Below are positions 48,984-60,685 of a stretch of 64,000 nt of DNA, piece after piece (position 1 is the stretch's first letter; each line of letters starts with the position of its first letter). The stretch lies in the NCBI GenBank assembly GCA_035048815.1, contig JAUCBN010000023.1, forward strand, positions 2,487,501 to 2,551,500, in the 5' to 3' direction. Position numbers and translations under genes: made by a program. The notes beneath the pieces were generated by a model, which made no database searches, had not been told where the DNA came from, and worked only from the letters and a program-made list of their open reading frames with translations. Source of the DNA: Abelmoschus esculentus (taxonomy: Eukaryota; Streptophyta; Magnoliopsida; Malvales; Malvaceae).

Positions 48984-50954
48984 ACTGGTCGGTGAACTAT
49001 CAAATTTAATACTTAAAACTAATTTCAAACTCTCGCAAATTTAATATAAATCCAAAAACATAAATTTTAACCCCAAGGTCCCAAATATCTTGAATAATAG
49101 ATGGGGTCCCTCTCAACCAACACAGTCCAAAGTGATCAGATATGAGATGAAAACAATGAACCTGAAGGCTGAAGGCTGAAGGTAATACCAAATACAATGT
49201 AGAAGAAACACTAAGGGATGGCAACACATGACATCCATTCCACAACAGGACACAGCATATGCAATCTTTGCTTGCTGCCATCATCTTTATAAATAATTTA
49301 GCACTCATAATTCACAGACATATCCTTCTTGTTTGTTTAAGAACACTTGATTCGAGGGACGGAACTATGTACGTAGTGGAAGAGGCGTCCACTCCTTTTA
49401 ATTTTCGGTTTAATTATCGATGTCATTAAGAATATCGTTTTAGAGATTTGAATTCGATTTTCCCCCCTTAAAATACAATGTATATTTTTTGTACATGAAA
49501 CTTTTGTTGCAATATTTTAATTCTTTTTTGAAATATTTGTATTTCAATAACTATATTTAGATATGATGATATAATCCTTTTTTATTAGATAGAGATTATA
49601 AATTTTTTATATCGAAATTCGAACTCATACAAGATAAGATAAAATAAACATCTTTGACCATTAAACCAAACTAATCATTGGATCTCCATTGATATAATCC
49701 TTTAAAAGATTATCTTGTCTGGTTGGTAATATAAGATTATTAATTTTTGTCTTGCAAAACCTAGATACTTGTAAAAGCTACCATGCCATATATGGATTAT
49801 TACCAACATCTAAATTTAGTGAGATTTAGATACTTTTATGGAAATTATTATGATTCTTTACGGGGACTAGCATAAACGTAAAAAAATTATTAGATAAGTT
49901 TGATTTAACAATTATTTGTAGTTTTATTTGATTATAAATTTACATTTAGGTCCGATTATGAGGGAAGCACCTCGAGCAGTTACTCAAGGCCCCTGAACAA
50001 CCTAGAACCTCTAAATTATTTATATTTTATTTTTATAATTTATTAAATAAATTAGTAATTTAATAGTTAAAATTATCTTTTAAATAAATAAATAAATAGA
50101 ACAATGAAAATAAAATGTTTAAAATATTAAATTAGTTATTTAAACAAATTTTTATTTTTATAATTTATTAAAATTTTTATGTTGAATACTAAAAAAATAA
50201 ATTTTAAGTCTTAACCATAAATTCTAAAATACAAAATATAAACTATACATCAATATATTAAAATTTAATCTTAAATCATAAAACTCTAAACCTATTTTTT
50301 TATTGTTGGAGCATAAAAAGAACACCAAAAAGCATAATTTTTTTTATTCATAATAAAAATATATTTTCGTTATATAAGATACTGATTTTAATTTTCGCTC
50401 GGGCCCAAAAATCTCTGAAACTGCCATGTTTACATCTCATCTTCTTTTTCTTTTAAATAGAATCTTCACCTCTTTACTTTTTACGAAACGAAGATTAAGA
50501 CTAAAAGTAATATAATGAGTCAAAATTATATAATAATTTTTAGAAACGCGAGTATTTTAGTAAGAAAAATAGCAACTACGTACGTATGATTTCAAGTTTC
50601 AACAATGTACATAGTTTGTCTTTGTTCCCATGACAGTGATAGACAAAATCACAGTTTCCAGAGGCCCGTGAAATGAATAACTTTAAGAACCCTAGAATTT
50701 ACCAAGAAACATATAGAAAAGATGTAATGAGAAAAAAAAAATACTTATTTTCCATTTCAAAGGTAATATGATATTATAATTTCCATAATTTATACATAAA
50801 TTGACTACGTATTTTCATCTCCATGTGGATTTCTTCTCCCTAACTACAAATAAACTTAAATATATGAATTTTGAGTGTCTGTCAGTAACGCCTTGAAGCA
50901 ACAACTGAAGATCATCAATGAATGCTAATGGACGGAAAGAATGGTGAGTTTGCT
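48984..50954. other. Intergenic DNA and 3' flank of the AP2/ERF gene
   Basis: No supported gene. A 100-codon minus frame at 49006-49308 lies in a less AT-rich patch; it has hydrophobic stretches but no recognisable domain. A short (aaat)n run lies near 50084-50098. The 3' UTR of the ERF gene probably extends from 50954 down towards 50700. Confidence 0.4.
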
Positions 50955-51581
50955 TTAGGAGAAACTCCATAGACTAATATCGCCTAATTCCTCATAAAAA
51001 TCATTCACCGCTGCCGGTGGATCAAATGGGGATAAGTTGAACATCTGATCAATGTACTTTGGAGATTGCAGGCTGTCGAAAGAGGTGTACCACGGTTCCA
51101 TCGTAGAAATAGGCTCAAGTGATTGCATCAGCGACACATCATCATCGACTTGATCAGACGGTGATGGGGAAGAAACTGATGATGATGGTGATATTGGTGG
51201 GGTGGTGGTGGTGGTGCCAGTGTTGTCAACGAAACTATTTGCAGCTGCAGCGGCGGCCACTCTTTGTATCGACTTAGGAGACATGACGGTATCCGGGATG
51301 TACTGATCAGTTGACGTGAGTGGGAAGTTGAGATTAGCTGAGGAACCTTTGAGGCATAGCAGTGCAGCATCATAGGCTCTAGCAGCTGCTTCTGCTGTAG
51401 AATAAGAGCCTAACCAAATCCTGGTTTTCTGATTGGGAGCCCTAATCTCAGATACCCAAGAACCCCAACTCCTCATTCTTACACCCTTGTACTTCTTCTT
51501 ACAAGAGGAAGATGTTGCTGTCGGAGATATCATTTCCTTTGCTGGTTCTGCTTGTATCTTTTGCCGACCACTCTTCACCAT
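50955..51581 (-). CDS. AP2/ERF transcription factor, DREB type (ERF014-like)
   Basis: Single-exon gene of 208 residues; the start is the ATG at 51581 (MVKSGRQKIQ). One AP2 DNA-binding domain spans about residues 31-88 (YKGVRMRSWGSWVSEIR, then RIWLGSYSTAEAAARAYD and LNFP). Val in WVSEIR, where ERF-type domains have Ala, places it with DREB-type proteins. Size, the Ser/Thr/Pro-rich middle and the C-terminal DISLWSF motif recall the ERF012-ERF014 group. It should act in the nucleus as a regulator of stress or hormone responses; the target genes cannot be told from sequence. An alanine run (residues about 103-107) and a threonine run are simple-repeat derived. The gene is intact and intronless, as usual for this group. 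Confidence 0.93.
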   Translation of the reverse strand: MVKSGRQKIQAEPAKEMISPTATSSSCKKKYKGVRMRSWGSWVSEIRAPNQKTRIWLGSYSTAEAAARAYDAALLCLKGSSANLNFPLTSTDQYIPDTVMSPKSIQRVAAAAAANSFVDNTGTTTTTPPISPSSSVSSPSPSDQVDDDVSLMQSLEPISTMEPWYTSFDSLQSPKYIDQMFNLSPFDPPAAVNDFYEELGDISLWSFS

Positions 51582-51695
51582 TGGCAAGGTACAGTGTTGC
51601 AGTATATAGTGTACTTGTTGAAGGATGAAACGCTTTAGGTTTTTGTTGTTTTAGAACCAAGGAGTGCAATGAGGAAAAGAGCTGAAACCATGGCG

Positions 51696-51703
51696 TATTT
51701 ATA
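51696..51703 (-). promoter_or_regulatory. TATA box of the AP2/ERF gene
   Basis: On the minus strand this reads tataaata, 115 bases upstream of the start codon. About 150 bases further upstream lies an ACACGTGG word (51850-51857), a G-box/ABRE-type core. Confidence 0.6.
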
Positions 51704-53044
51704 GAAGATGGAAGATCCCTCTGGTCAAATCCGTATGGTTTCACATATGAATTTGATAGCATAGAAATGGGTGACAGACAGATATTACAAGCTTTATTAT
51801 AGTCTATAGATTGGGTGGCTGGTGGTGTTATAGTAAATATTTTGTACCAAACACGTGGAAGGCACATGCAGTGGAGAAATGTCAATCTGCTAACCTCACC
51901 CCCGGTCTTCTTGTTCATATGAGCGGTCAAATAGTTTGTTCATTCACAAAATTACAGCTCGAAAGCGTTTCTGAATGACTCAATATCCCATTGCCATTGG
52001 CTGTATCTGCAAATCTCGTTCCTGCTTCCAAACCGTTACGATCGGTATTTCTAGAGTTTCTTAGGCTTATCTAGCAAGTTACACCCTACCCCAGTTGACG
52101 CCTAGCGATTCACATTAAAAAATGTAGGCAAGGCCAAACCAGAAAACTTTCATATCAGTTTCTTTAGTATTTTATGTGTGTGTTTTCGTTCATGTCATGG
52201 CTAATGATTTTATGCCAAAAACGAAATGGCCTTTTGTTTATTTGATATATTAATGTGAGTTTAGAAAGGAAAATAGAGAGAGAAACATAGGATTCTTCGC
52301 AGACAACTTCCAAGATCTACATGTTTTTTATTTATTTATCAATATTATGATCATGACGTTACTCCAACTTAATTCTTATATATACACTTTTTATAAGATA
52401 TTTATATATAAATCGAATATAAGTGTCAAATATAAATTTATCGTATTTTAATATATATATATATATATATATATCTTAAAAATATCATTATATCACAAAA
52501 TCATTAAATATTTAAAAGATATGTATGATAAGATATGCAGTATTACCAGTTACTCAATTTTTTTCTTCAACGTGAGATTAATGTCACTATCTCTTTTTAA
52601 ATGTATATTCTATATATTCAACTTCGTGATGCTCTCGTCACAAGCTTTTGCTCTCATGACCTATTATTATGATTGTTCATCGTACCTACTCCTCTCATAC
52701 ACACTTAACATAAAATAATACAATTAAATAATCACTCTGATATTTCTTGTCATGGAACTATTATACTCTTTTTAAAAAATATATCTAATAGAATACGTAA
52801 CGATACTATTATATTTCAAATTTTTGATATAAAATTAATATCCTTATTTTTTTAGACGTTACAATCGTATGTAAAAAAACAAAATAAAAGAGACAGGGAA
52901 AGCCAGCGGTTGCTGTTCTGTCTGGCAGGTCTAAAACCGCGTCTCTTGGGCATCTGCCCATCAACCATGAACAGACTCGCTCTCTTTTCTCTTTAAAGTA
53001 TATTAACAGTGAATTAATAAATTAAAAACAATGCCTGAATACTT
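51704..53044. other. Upstream region of the AP2/ERF gene and intergenic DNA
   Basis: Contains the putative promoter, then AT-rich DNA. The minus-strand open frame 51499-51930 overlaps the ERF leader in another frame and is not a gene. Nothing else recognised. Confidence 0.4.
52448..52474. repeat. (AT)n microsatellite
   Basis: A run of about 13 AT dinucleotides. Confidence 0.85.
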
Positions 53045-53423
53045 TCATGTTATTTTGCTTTTCTGCTGACGCATGCATGGCTTGACTTTCTCCCCAAGTT
53101 TCTCTTCACTCGGTCCTGCAAAACCAAAATCTATTACAATGCCTGTCATGTTAGGCACATGCATTTCAAGTTTAAAGACATCTCTTTTCCTAAAGTTTCC
53201 ACTTTGGACCAAAGTACGTGTTGAGTTTATTAGTTCTTGTAACTTTGGGATGGGGCCAACTTTGTTTTGCTTCGGATTGTGTTTTGTCATCTTTCCGGTC
53301 TGGGAAATGGGCATTGATATGCCTGGAAATGTGCAGAGATTTAGCGAGACAGCATCCATTGCATATTCCCCGTCTAGGTTAATCGAACTCGAATGTAAAT
53401 GTTCATACATGTATAGGATGTAA
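53045..53423. other. Unrecognised segment open on both strands
   Basis: A 121-codon minus frame (53045-53410; MYEHLHSSSINLDGEYAMD) and a 116-codon plus frame (53073-53423; MHGLTFSPSFSSLGPAKP) overlap almost completely. The segment is clearly less AT-rich than its surroundings. I could not assign either product to a family. It may be an exon, a retrocopy fragment or a transcribed non-coding segment. Confidence 0.3.
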
Positions 53424-53705
53424 ATGTCGAATATGAATACTTTATCCGAAATTCAAACACTGAGTAAGATAAGGTCATAAAAGGCAGGCCTTTTGACAGA
53501 AGATAGGCTAACTGTTTGTAAGGCAATAATGTGGATCAGAAGGAAGAGAAGGGCAATGACAGGTAAATATTGAGTAATTTGGACATAGAAATGTTCATGT
53601 AGGGGGGGAGTGGAGAACAGTGTCGGCTACCTGTACAAGTCTTGCTCCTTTCCCAAACACCAATAATAATAAAAAAGAAAGTATATGCTTTTGTGACATT
53701 AGAAG

Positions 53706-53914
53706 AAGAAATTATACGATGAACCATTTTTATCACGTCATTTATAATTACAACTAATCAGATTTATTTGTTTTATATTTTTCTAAGGTGAATTATCAGT
53801 TATTTCCTACTTGTAATAAGTGAGTGTGTAGTTATTAGACGATTATTTAAAGATGAATGAACCTGATTGCATGAACCACAAATAACGTGGTGGAAATGAT
53901 CCATGATATAATCT
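53706..53914. mobile_element. Small TIR element, GAGAAATTATA family
   Basis: Left end aagaaattatacgatgaacc followed by tatcacgtca; right end aataacgtggtggaaatgat and catgatataatct. The word tagaag flanks both sides (53700-53705 and 53920-53925), perhaps part of a decayed 9-bp duplication. Confidence 0.55.
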
Positions 53915-54439
53915 GGACCTAGAAGGGACATGCAACTGGTGACATTTGAACTGCTTTGTTCTCATCTGATTTTCTCCCGTTTCAAATTTGCTTATTTCTC
54001 TGTCGTTTGTGTCTGTATGTTGCTCTATTTCTTTTGTTGGTGTTTGTATATTGGTTTTATTTAAGGGTGATGACATGGCATGATGTTATTGGTTCAATTT
54101 TTTCACTAACGGTAGATTTTAGGACAAATTAAATAACAGCTCAAGTTCTAAGGGGCTTAAGAGCCTAAAAAATACGTTAGAATATCCACATCTGTGACAG
54201 TCATAGCGATGAACAGATAACATAATGGTCAGCATCATCATCAACTGTCACTGTCATTGTAGGTTAAATTACAGCAAAAGGAGGACCAATTGCAGAAGGT
54301 AATCTGTTTGTCTGGGCGGCAGGGATGATACCTCTTTAATGAATAAGATATACTAGTTGTCTCATGAAATTTGTCTTTTTATGAACTTTTTTTTATAGTA
54401 AAAAAGTCAATTTTGGTGAGACAGGAATAGTAAAATCAG

Positions 54440-54896
54440 GAGAAATTATTCTATGAACCGGTTTCATCACGTCATCTATGGTTTTTAAGAATAAAAAATA
54501 AATCTACGTCATTATTTTTTACACATAATCTGTACACTCATAATTTTAATTTTCAAATCATCTCTCTAAACAAAATATATTAAAATTAAAAAAATGATGC
54601 CATAGATTTATTTTTTAATTAGGGTTTAGGGTTTAGGGATTATGATTTAGGCTTTAGGGTTTAGGGTTTAGGGTTAGGGTTTAGGGTTAAGGTTAGGGTT
54701 AGGGTTAGGGTTTAAAATAAAAAACAAATCCACGTCATAATTTTTTTTTAATTTTAATATATTTTATTTAGAGAGATGATTTGAAAATTAAAATTATAAG
54801 TGTGCAAATGATGTGTAAAAAATGATGATGTTGATTTGTTTTTTATTCTTAAGGACCATAGATGACGTGGTAAAACCGATCATAGAATAATTTCTC
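54440..54896. mobile_element. Mutator-like TIR element with telomere-like core and perfect 9-bp duplication
   Basis: The direct repeat taaaatcag flanks the element at 54431-54439 and 54897-54905, an exact 9-bp duplication as made by Mutator-like transposition. TIRs of about 155 bases begin gagaaattattctatga; they are highly similar and share cacgtcatctatgg and aattttaattttcaaatcat. The centre (54619-54713) is about 95 bases of TTTAGGG/TTAGGG units. No transposase. The exact duplication and well-matched TIRs suggest a fairly young insertion. Confidence 0.88.
54619..54713 (+). repeat. Telomere-like (TTTAGGG) core of the small TIR element
   Basis: About a dozen TTTAGGG, TTAGGG and variant units between the two TIRs. 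Orientation on the plus strand is opposite to that of the arrays at 42-44 kb. Confidence 0.85.
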
Positions 54897-54905
54897 TAAA
54901 ATCAG

Positions 54906-55652
54906 TACAGATATAGAAATTTGTCCTAAAGCTTTCTCTATTAATATCATGAGTCAAGGCCCTACCTGATTTAAATAAACAGAAGATTCATGCTTCTTCC
55001 CGTCACAAGTCTCATCATATACGGTGGATTGCTTCACTGGCGTTGAAACACCGTACCGTCCCATAGCTATTCCGTACTGTGTGCGCATCGAGGAAGGTGA
55101 CAATGGCATTAAAAAGGGTATCGAGAAATGAGCCTTCAGCCAATTGGAATGACGATAATTTTGGTGAGAGAGTGGAAAGGACTGACTGAATATTAAAAGG
55201 GGATGGGCGAAAGGGGTGAGAAGAACAGAAGGATGTTGGATGATAGAGGGGGGAAATCCATGTGGGTTAAGACTTGAAGAGGATAGAGGGAAACTTCCTG
55301 GAAAAAAAAAGGGTGAAATCTACAACCACCACCACCATATCCACAGTCATGGATAATGTAAGGCTTAGTCCATACATCAGTTGTCTTTTCTGGGATGCTA
55401 ATACATGAGCAATCCATGGTTTGTTGAAGAAGGCACATGCAGTTGTTGACTTGAATCCACAATTTCATTTGTTATTTATGGAATGAAAATAATTTTACGG
55501 ATTAAATATTGCAGAGATTTATTATGAGAAAATTTCATTTGTTGTAGTGGAGGCTAGTTGCATTCCATTGATAGAATCATAAGTTCTTGAATCTTGAGTT
55601 CTACCATTTCTGTTGAGATATCTTCTTTTCTTTTTAAAAGGAAAAACTCAAA
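54906..55652. other. Intergenic DNA, nothing recognised
   Basis: Base composition is more balanced than most intergenic DNA here. The 91-codon minus frame at 55193-55468 has no recognisable motif. It could be an untranslated or decayed transcript. Confidence 0.35.
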
Positions 55653-56120
55653 TAGAGATGGGCACATTTCGGGTCAAAATTTCGGTTCACCCGCACTCAA
55701 CTCGAAAAATCATATTCTCCACCCGTCACCCGATTCAATCTGGATTTAGTGTGAAAAAAATTTGACCTGATACAAACCGATTTTAAAGCTTTAAAATCCG
55801 AACCGACCCAAATAATTTTAAAAAATAAATTTTAAGAACTTAATTGTAAAAAAATAAATCTTAGGGATCTGATTATAAAAAATAAAATTTTAGTGACCTA
55901 ATTATATAAAATATATATAAAAAAAGATCATTATTGCAAATATCCCTAAAACATATATGAAAAATTACACTATTAGTCTCAAGTTGGACCGTATTTTTTT
56001 TCGCCCTAAACCCGACCCGAGATCACCCTTAAAAAACCCGACCCACCCCAAACTCAATTTTTTTACTAAAAAATCCAACCCGATTGGATTGGGTCGAAAC
56101 CCATTCCTTGCCCATCCTTA
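55653..56120. repeat. Small TIR element, TAGAGATGGGCA...TGCCCATCC termini
   Basis: Same family as 10970-11449: the ends are inverted copies, and GGGTC/GACCC words lie on both sides of an AT-rich middle. Flanking 8-mers (aactcaaa, agttcaac) match at only 5 of 8, so any duplication is decayed. Confidence 0.5.
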
Positions 56121-56970
56121 AGTTCAACATGTATTATGTATGCAACAGAGATTAATTGATCTATAATTATTTTAGTGAAGATGCAGGTAATCATAAGAAA
56201 ATTCTAAAACGAGCGACGAATCAAACTTATTACGTCTTCACATGATTTTTTACTTTGTAGAATGTTCCCTCACTTATTCAATACACATATAGGTCTTTCA
56301 GTGTCTTTCCCATGAACGTCTATGGGGGAAATAACATCATTTTGTAAATTACATGCTCGCAAAAACACTTGACTTCTCCAGATTCCGATTCATTTCGATC
56401 TGATTTGATGCAGATGTTGACGATAACCTGAAACATCTCAACCCTGAAATGATTCTGATTTCAGATAGTTTGAATTAACAAACACAAGAAGCAAGATACT
56501 TAGCCATCCGAACTTAAAATGACTTGACTTGAATGGATAACAATCAAACCACTGACCTACAGCATTCCAACAACAAACACAATTAACTGGAATGTAGCTC
56601 TGAATGTGCTTCTTAGACTCTTAGACATTCATGCTTACACTAAATTCCGATCATTCAACATCATCTGCATAATGTTTCAAGGCCAAAGGAGTCTAAACTA
56701 GGTGTTGGGAATACCGATTCTAGAGAGCGGTCACCATTCGCAAAGACTTCTTACCAATTGCTTTATATTATAGCAAAATTATAGCAAGCCAGTTCATATT
56801 ATGGAAATGAAACCATGACTTTATGAAAAGTACATAGCAACTAGCAAGACATGATAACGTTACAAAAAGAATGTACATTGAGAAAAATACTGCACAAGCA
56901 GAACACAGAAGATGTTGATCTTACCATGTGATACTGCAACCATGTTGATTTGTCAACCAGTTGAAATCGT

Positions 56971-59900
56971 CTAATTAGATTCTCCTTTAAAGGAACTCAG
57001 AGAACTTATTACGTATTCATACACTTCAATACCCCTCAAGTACACGGTATCTTTCAGAAACTGCAAGACATATCCGTTAAAAGAAATGAAATGATGCTTA
57101 ATAGTAAGAAAACGATGATGTTTGTTGTGAGTCGAACCTCGTTATGATCATGCAACAGGATGGGAGTGTTTGTCATTGGGGAGAAACCAAGAGCAGGAAT
57201 TCCTCTTTGTCTCATGAATCGTGTATCAGTTGTTGAAGCTAAAATTTCAGGCCTTGAAAGTTTTCCACCAGCTGCCTCAATAGCTTGCTTGAAAACAGGC
57301 CACCATGGATTAGACTCGTTTGTCAGTGTCATTAGAGGGAGGCCCTTGTAATCTCTTATTGGCCCTTTCTGAATTAGCTACCAAACCACAGAAAATGAAA
57401 AAACAGAGATTATAAGTTACTACTAATCAAGAATACTTTATGAGAATAAGAATAATGCAGATTGATGATCCAGCTTGTTCACAATTTTTATCTTTTGTGG
57501 TCATTAACACTTAATGTTCTTCTAAGGAAAAAAAGTCTGTCGACACCTCAATCAACTCTTGGCAGAGACGACTCATTGCACACTACTTCTAGTTCACAGT
57601 GACTAATCTGCTAATAAGCATAAGTAGGACATGACTTAATTGATCTGTCAAATTCAAGAAGCCTATTACAGCACTGAAAACCGGACATAATGCACAGGAA
57701 CGAAGCAGGCTCTCAGAATCAAGAAAAACACGTCATAATTCAACAGGCAATTAAAAGTGGAAAACCATTTGTCAGAACAAATTCAGAAATAAATTTGTCA
57801 AAATGGAGAGAGTTTAATCTTGCACCATATGATATTATTGATCCACACAAGCATGATTGTTCATGATCAGACTTATAGTTTTCACCCATCACTTCTCAAG
57901 CCCATTTTATTGAAACTTCGGAGATCTCATTTGGTGTGCTTGGTTGAGTAAACAATTGGCTCTCCTAGGCTTTGCTTGGTAAAGTTGAAAGAAAACTGAA
58001 AAGATAGTAAATTTAGGAGAAGAAAAATAGAAAGATACAAAATATATTTTTCTTTACATTGGTGTGCATGAAAAAATATGAACAAAAGATAATTTTCTTT
58101 CCATCAATTGCTTAGTAGAGTTGAAAAATGAGTGGACAGAAAACGAAAATTTTAAAATATGCAGAATCCAGTAAAATGAGCACTTAACTTCCAAGTTCCA
58201 ACTTTCTCATTGCCCTTCCTCTTTGTCATTCCAATTTGGAATGATTTGTTCAATGCATTAGGATGTTTCTTTCCCCAAGTATGTTACTAGTTGACTACAT
58301 AAATGGCAATTGAGTAGCAGTAAAGAATACAATTGATCACATGATACTGAATATAAGAATACATGCTTTAACACTGTTAATATTGTTCAGTTTACATGCC
58401 AATCCAAAATAAGTTATGATTCAGTATCAGACTATTACTTATGTTAACGAAGAAGAAGCCATTTCTATCACTTTCCAAAACTAAATTACCAAAATCACAG
58501 CCTGCCTTATATGGTTCATTCTAAAAGGTAGGCCACGAATCTAAGATGATGGGCGTGAGTGGAGGATGTTATTTTCCAGCTTGTTAGACCTTGTGGTAAC
58601 ATAGGAATGATGTGGTATTTATCAGGAAGTGTGTGGCACTGATAGAGTAATTGTGCAACGATTATAGTAATGCAAGAACATAGTGCAGTCCAATCTAAAG
58701 TGGCAAATTTAAGCTGGAAGTTAAAGATAAAGGGTGGGTCAAGGTTAATAGGATGAATCTGTCAATTCGCAATCTGCAGAAGCACTAGTTGGCAGGGTAC
58801 TCAGGGATGAAGATGGCACTTGGTTTGCTGGTTTTTTCCAGGAATATCAGTCCGGTTATGGTGCTGAAGGAGGAGCTCTTGGATATGCTTGACAGTATTT
58901 CAATAGCAAGCCAGTAAGGTTTTAACATGGGGATTCTTGAGTCGGACCCGTGATATTCAAGACAGGCTTAAAAGAAACTGAGTAGTGGAAGTGCTTCATG
59001 TTAATAGAATGGCTAACAAGATGACTGATCATATAGTCAAATATTGCATGCATGGTGATTTTAGTTTAAGGAAGGACCCTATTCCTGGCACCTGGCACTT
59101 GCTAGTGGATGATGTTTTAGGCTGATTATGTGCTCTTCTCTTGTATTCGGGCTGCTTAAGAGTCTACTTTTTCAATAAAATAAAAAACAAAAAAGAAAAG
59201 GTAGGCCACGAATATATTGTTGCGAGGTTGCATTAACATGTAGGAATGATTAACAATTAACAAATGGATCGTTTACTCTGCAATTCGTTAAAGCAAAGGC
59301 TCTACGAGTATGATTATAGTATAGTAGTATAGAGAATACGAGATAGTTGCAGATTCAACAGAAAACTTCACTTAATCAGGTTTCTTCTATAAAACCACAA
59401 TCGTTTTGCAAAACTTGTGATGGTCCTTCAATTATTGGCAAATTACGATAGTCGAAGATCAAAATCAAGTAAATAGTCTAGAAACAAATCAATACCAAAA
59501 GATGCACATGAAACTGATTCCAATCAAAGCAATCAACTTAATTGCTTAGAAACAATAATATACCTGCAAACCATCAATAATCAAAAGCAACACAAACATG
59601 TGTTGAAAATTATGCTTTACCTTGTAAGTCATATTCCTTCTAGCAGGTGCCCATTCTTCAGCAATTCTTTTCTTAATAAGATCCGGATCAGCAGTAGGTG
59701 GCAACCTCAGATCAAATCCAGCCTCTGCCTCAGAAGGTTGCATGTTCATCACAAATCCCTGCAAACAAACAAATCACCCCATCATCAAACACCATTGACA
59801 ACATCCATTTCAGTGCCAATTAAACTAGAGAACACAAAAATATCAGACACTCACAGTTGGGGAGGGTATCCCAGCCTTCAGATAAACAGGATTAACCGAA

Positions 59901-60685
59901 ATAACCTCTGAGTTCATAGCTTCCCCAGATTTAACAACATCAAACTGACTCTCCCTAAACTTTGTAATAACTTCCACACTCTTCATCAGATTCTCCATTG
60001 CTCCATTATCATACATTCTGGAACCATGCCCTGGAGCTCCAGTGGCCTTTATTATAAGTCCCCAAGGTGACCTATCAGCATAAAACACTCTAAATTCATC
60101 ACCAGTAGAAGCCTGTCCTTCATCCATAACGAACCCAACATTCAAATCCTCAAACTCCTTGGACTGAACAAATTTTTCACTCCCATCAACCCCTCCTATT
60201 TCTTCATCAGGAACGTAGGAAATATGAACAGTTCGCAGAGGAGTAAAGCCTTTAGCTTTAAGGTTGCGGATGGCTTCCAAGTATTGCATAGCGATGCACT
60301 TGTCATCTTGAGCACCGCGGGCGTAGATTTTACCGTCGGGGGTGAGAGTGGCGGAGAAAGGGGGATGGATCCATTTGGAAGGCTCGGCTGGAACGGAGTC
60401 GAGGTGGGAATTGAAGAGAACAGAAGGGAGAGAAGGGTCGGAGCCAGGCCATGTTAGAAGAAGAACTGGTTTAGAAGGGACGAATTCAAGGATTCGGGAT
60501 CGGAGGCCTATGGCGTTAGCTTGGGATTGGAGGAAAGAGACTGGATCAGCGTAGTTAGGATTTGGATGAGCGGTGTTGAACTGAAGGTAACGACGGAATC
60601 GAGCGATGGGAGTGTCTTCCTGGGAATGAACCGATAAGAAGCAGAAGAGGAAGGCATAGATGAACAGGAGGCTTAGATTCTGCAT
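56971..60685 (-). CDS. Aminoacylase-1-like M20 family metallopeptidase, secreted
   Basis: Predicted zinc hydrolase of the aminoacylase-1 type, which removes the acyl group from N-acyl amino acids. Exons 59855-60685, 59621-59758, 57138-57377 and 56971-57060 all join in phase 0 and give 432 residues, the usual family size. The start ATG at 60685 opens a signal peptide (MQNLSLLFIYAFLFCFLSV, then HSQ), so it should enter the secretory pathway; the upstream in-frame extension has no ATG-supported advantage. M20 motifs are in order: HLDSVPAEP (first zinc His and Asp), ARGAQDDK (bridging Asp), PDEEIGG (catalytic Glu and zinc Glu), APGHGSR in the dimerisation domain, and a C-terminal LLHDHNE zinc His. 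Intron 3 (57378-59620) is enlarged by a LINE insertion in antisense orientation. No frame break was seen. Confidence 0.93.
58523..59213 (+). mobile_element. 5'-truncated LINE insertion with 18-bp target duplication, in aminoacylase intron 3
   Basis: The 18-base direct repeat aaaaggtaggccacgaat lies at 58523-58540 and 59196-59213. The 655 bases between end in an A-rich tail (caataaaataaaaaacaaa). The plus strand encodes a decayed RNase H-like (RVT_3) domain: GRVLRDEDGTWFAGFFQEYQ, then a stop, then HVNRMANKMTDHIVKY and DPIPGTWHLLVDD. The insertion is antisense to the host gene and lies wholly in the intron. Confidence 0.85.

Noticed and set aside
49006..49308. 100-codon minus frame with hydrophobic stretches
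   Set aside because: No recognisable domain, no splice-consistent neighbours and no promoter signal; kept only as a note in the intergenic entry.
51499..51930. 143-codon minus frame overlapping the ERF gene start
   Set aside because: It runs through the TATA box and leader in another frame and has no domain; the AP2 frame is clearly the gene.
53536..54076. Short minus frames (66 and 77 codons)
   Set aside because: They overlap a small TIR element and have no family resemblance.
59600..60554. Plus-strand frames over the aminoacylase exons
   Set aside because: Antisense to exons with full M20 motifs; not independent genes.
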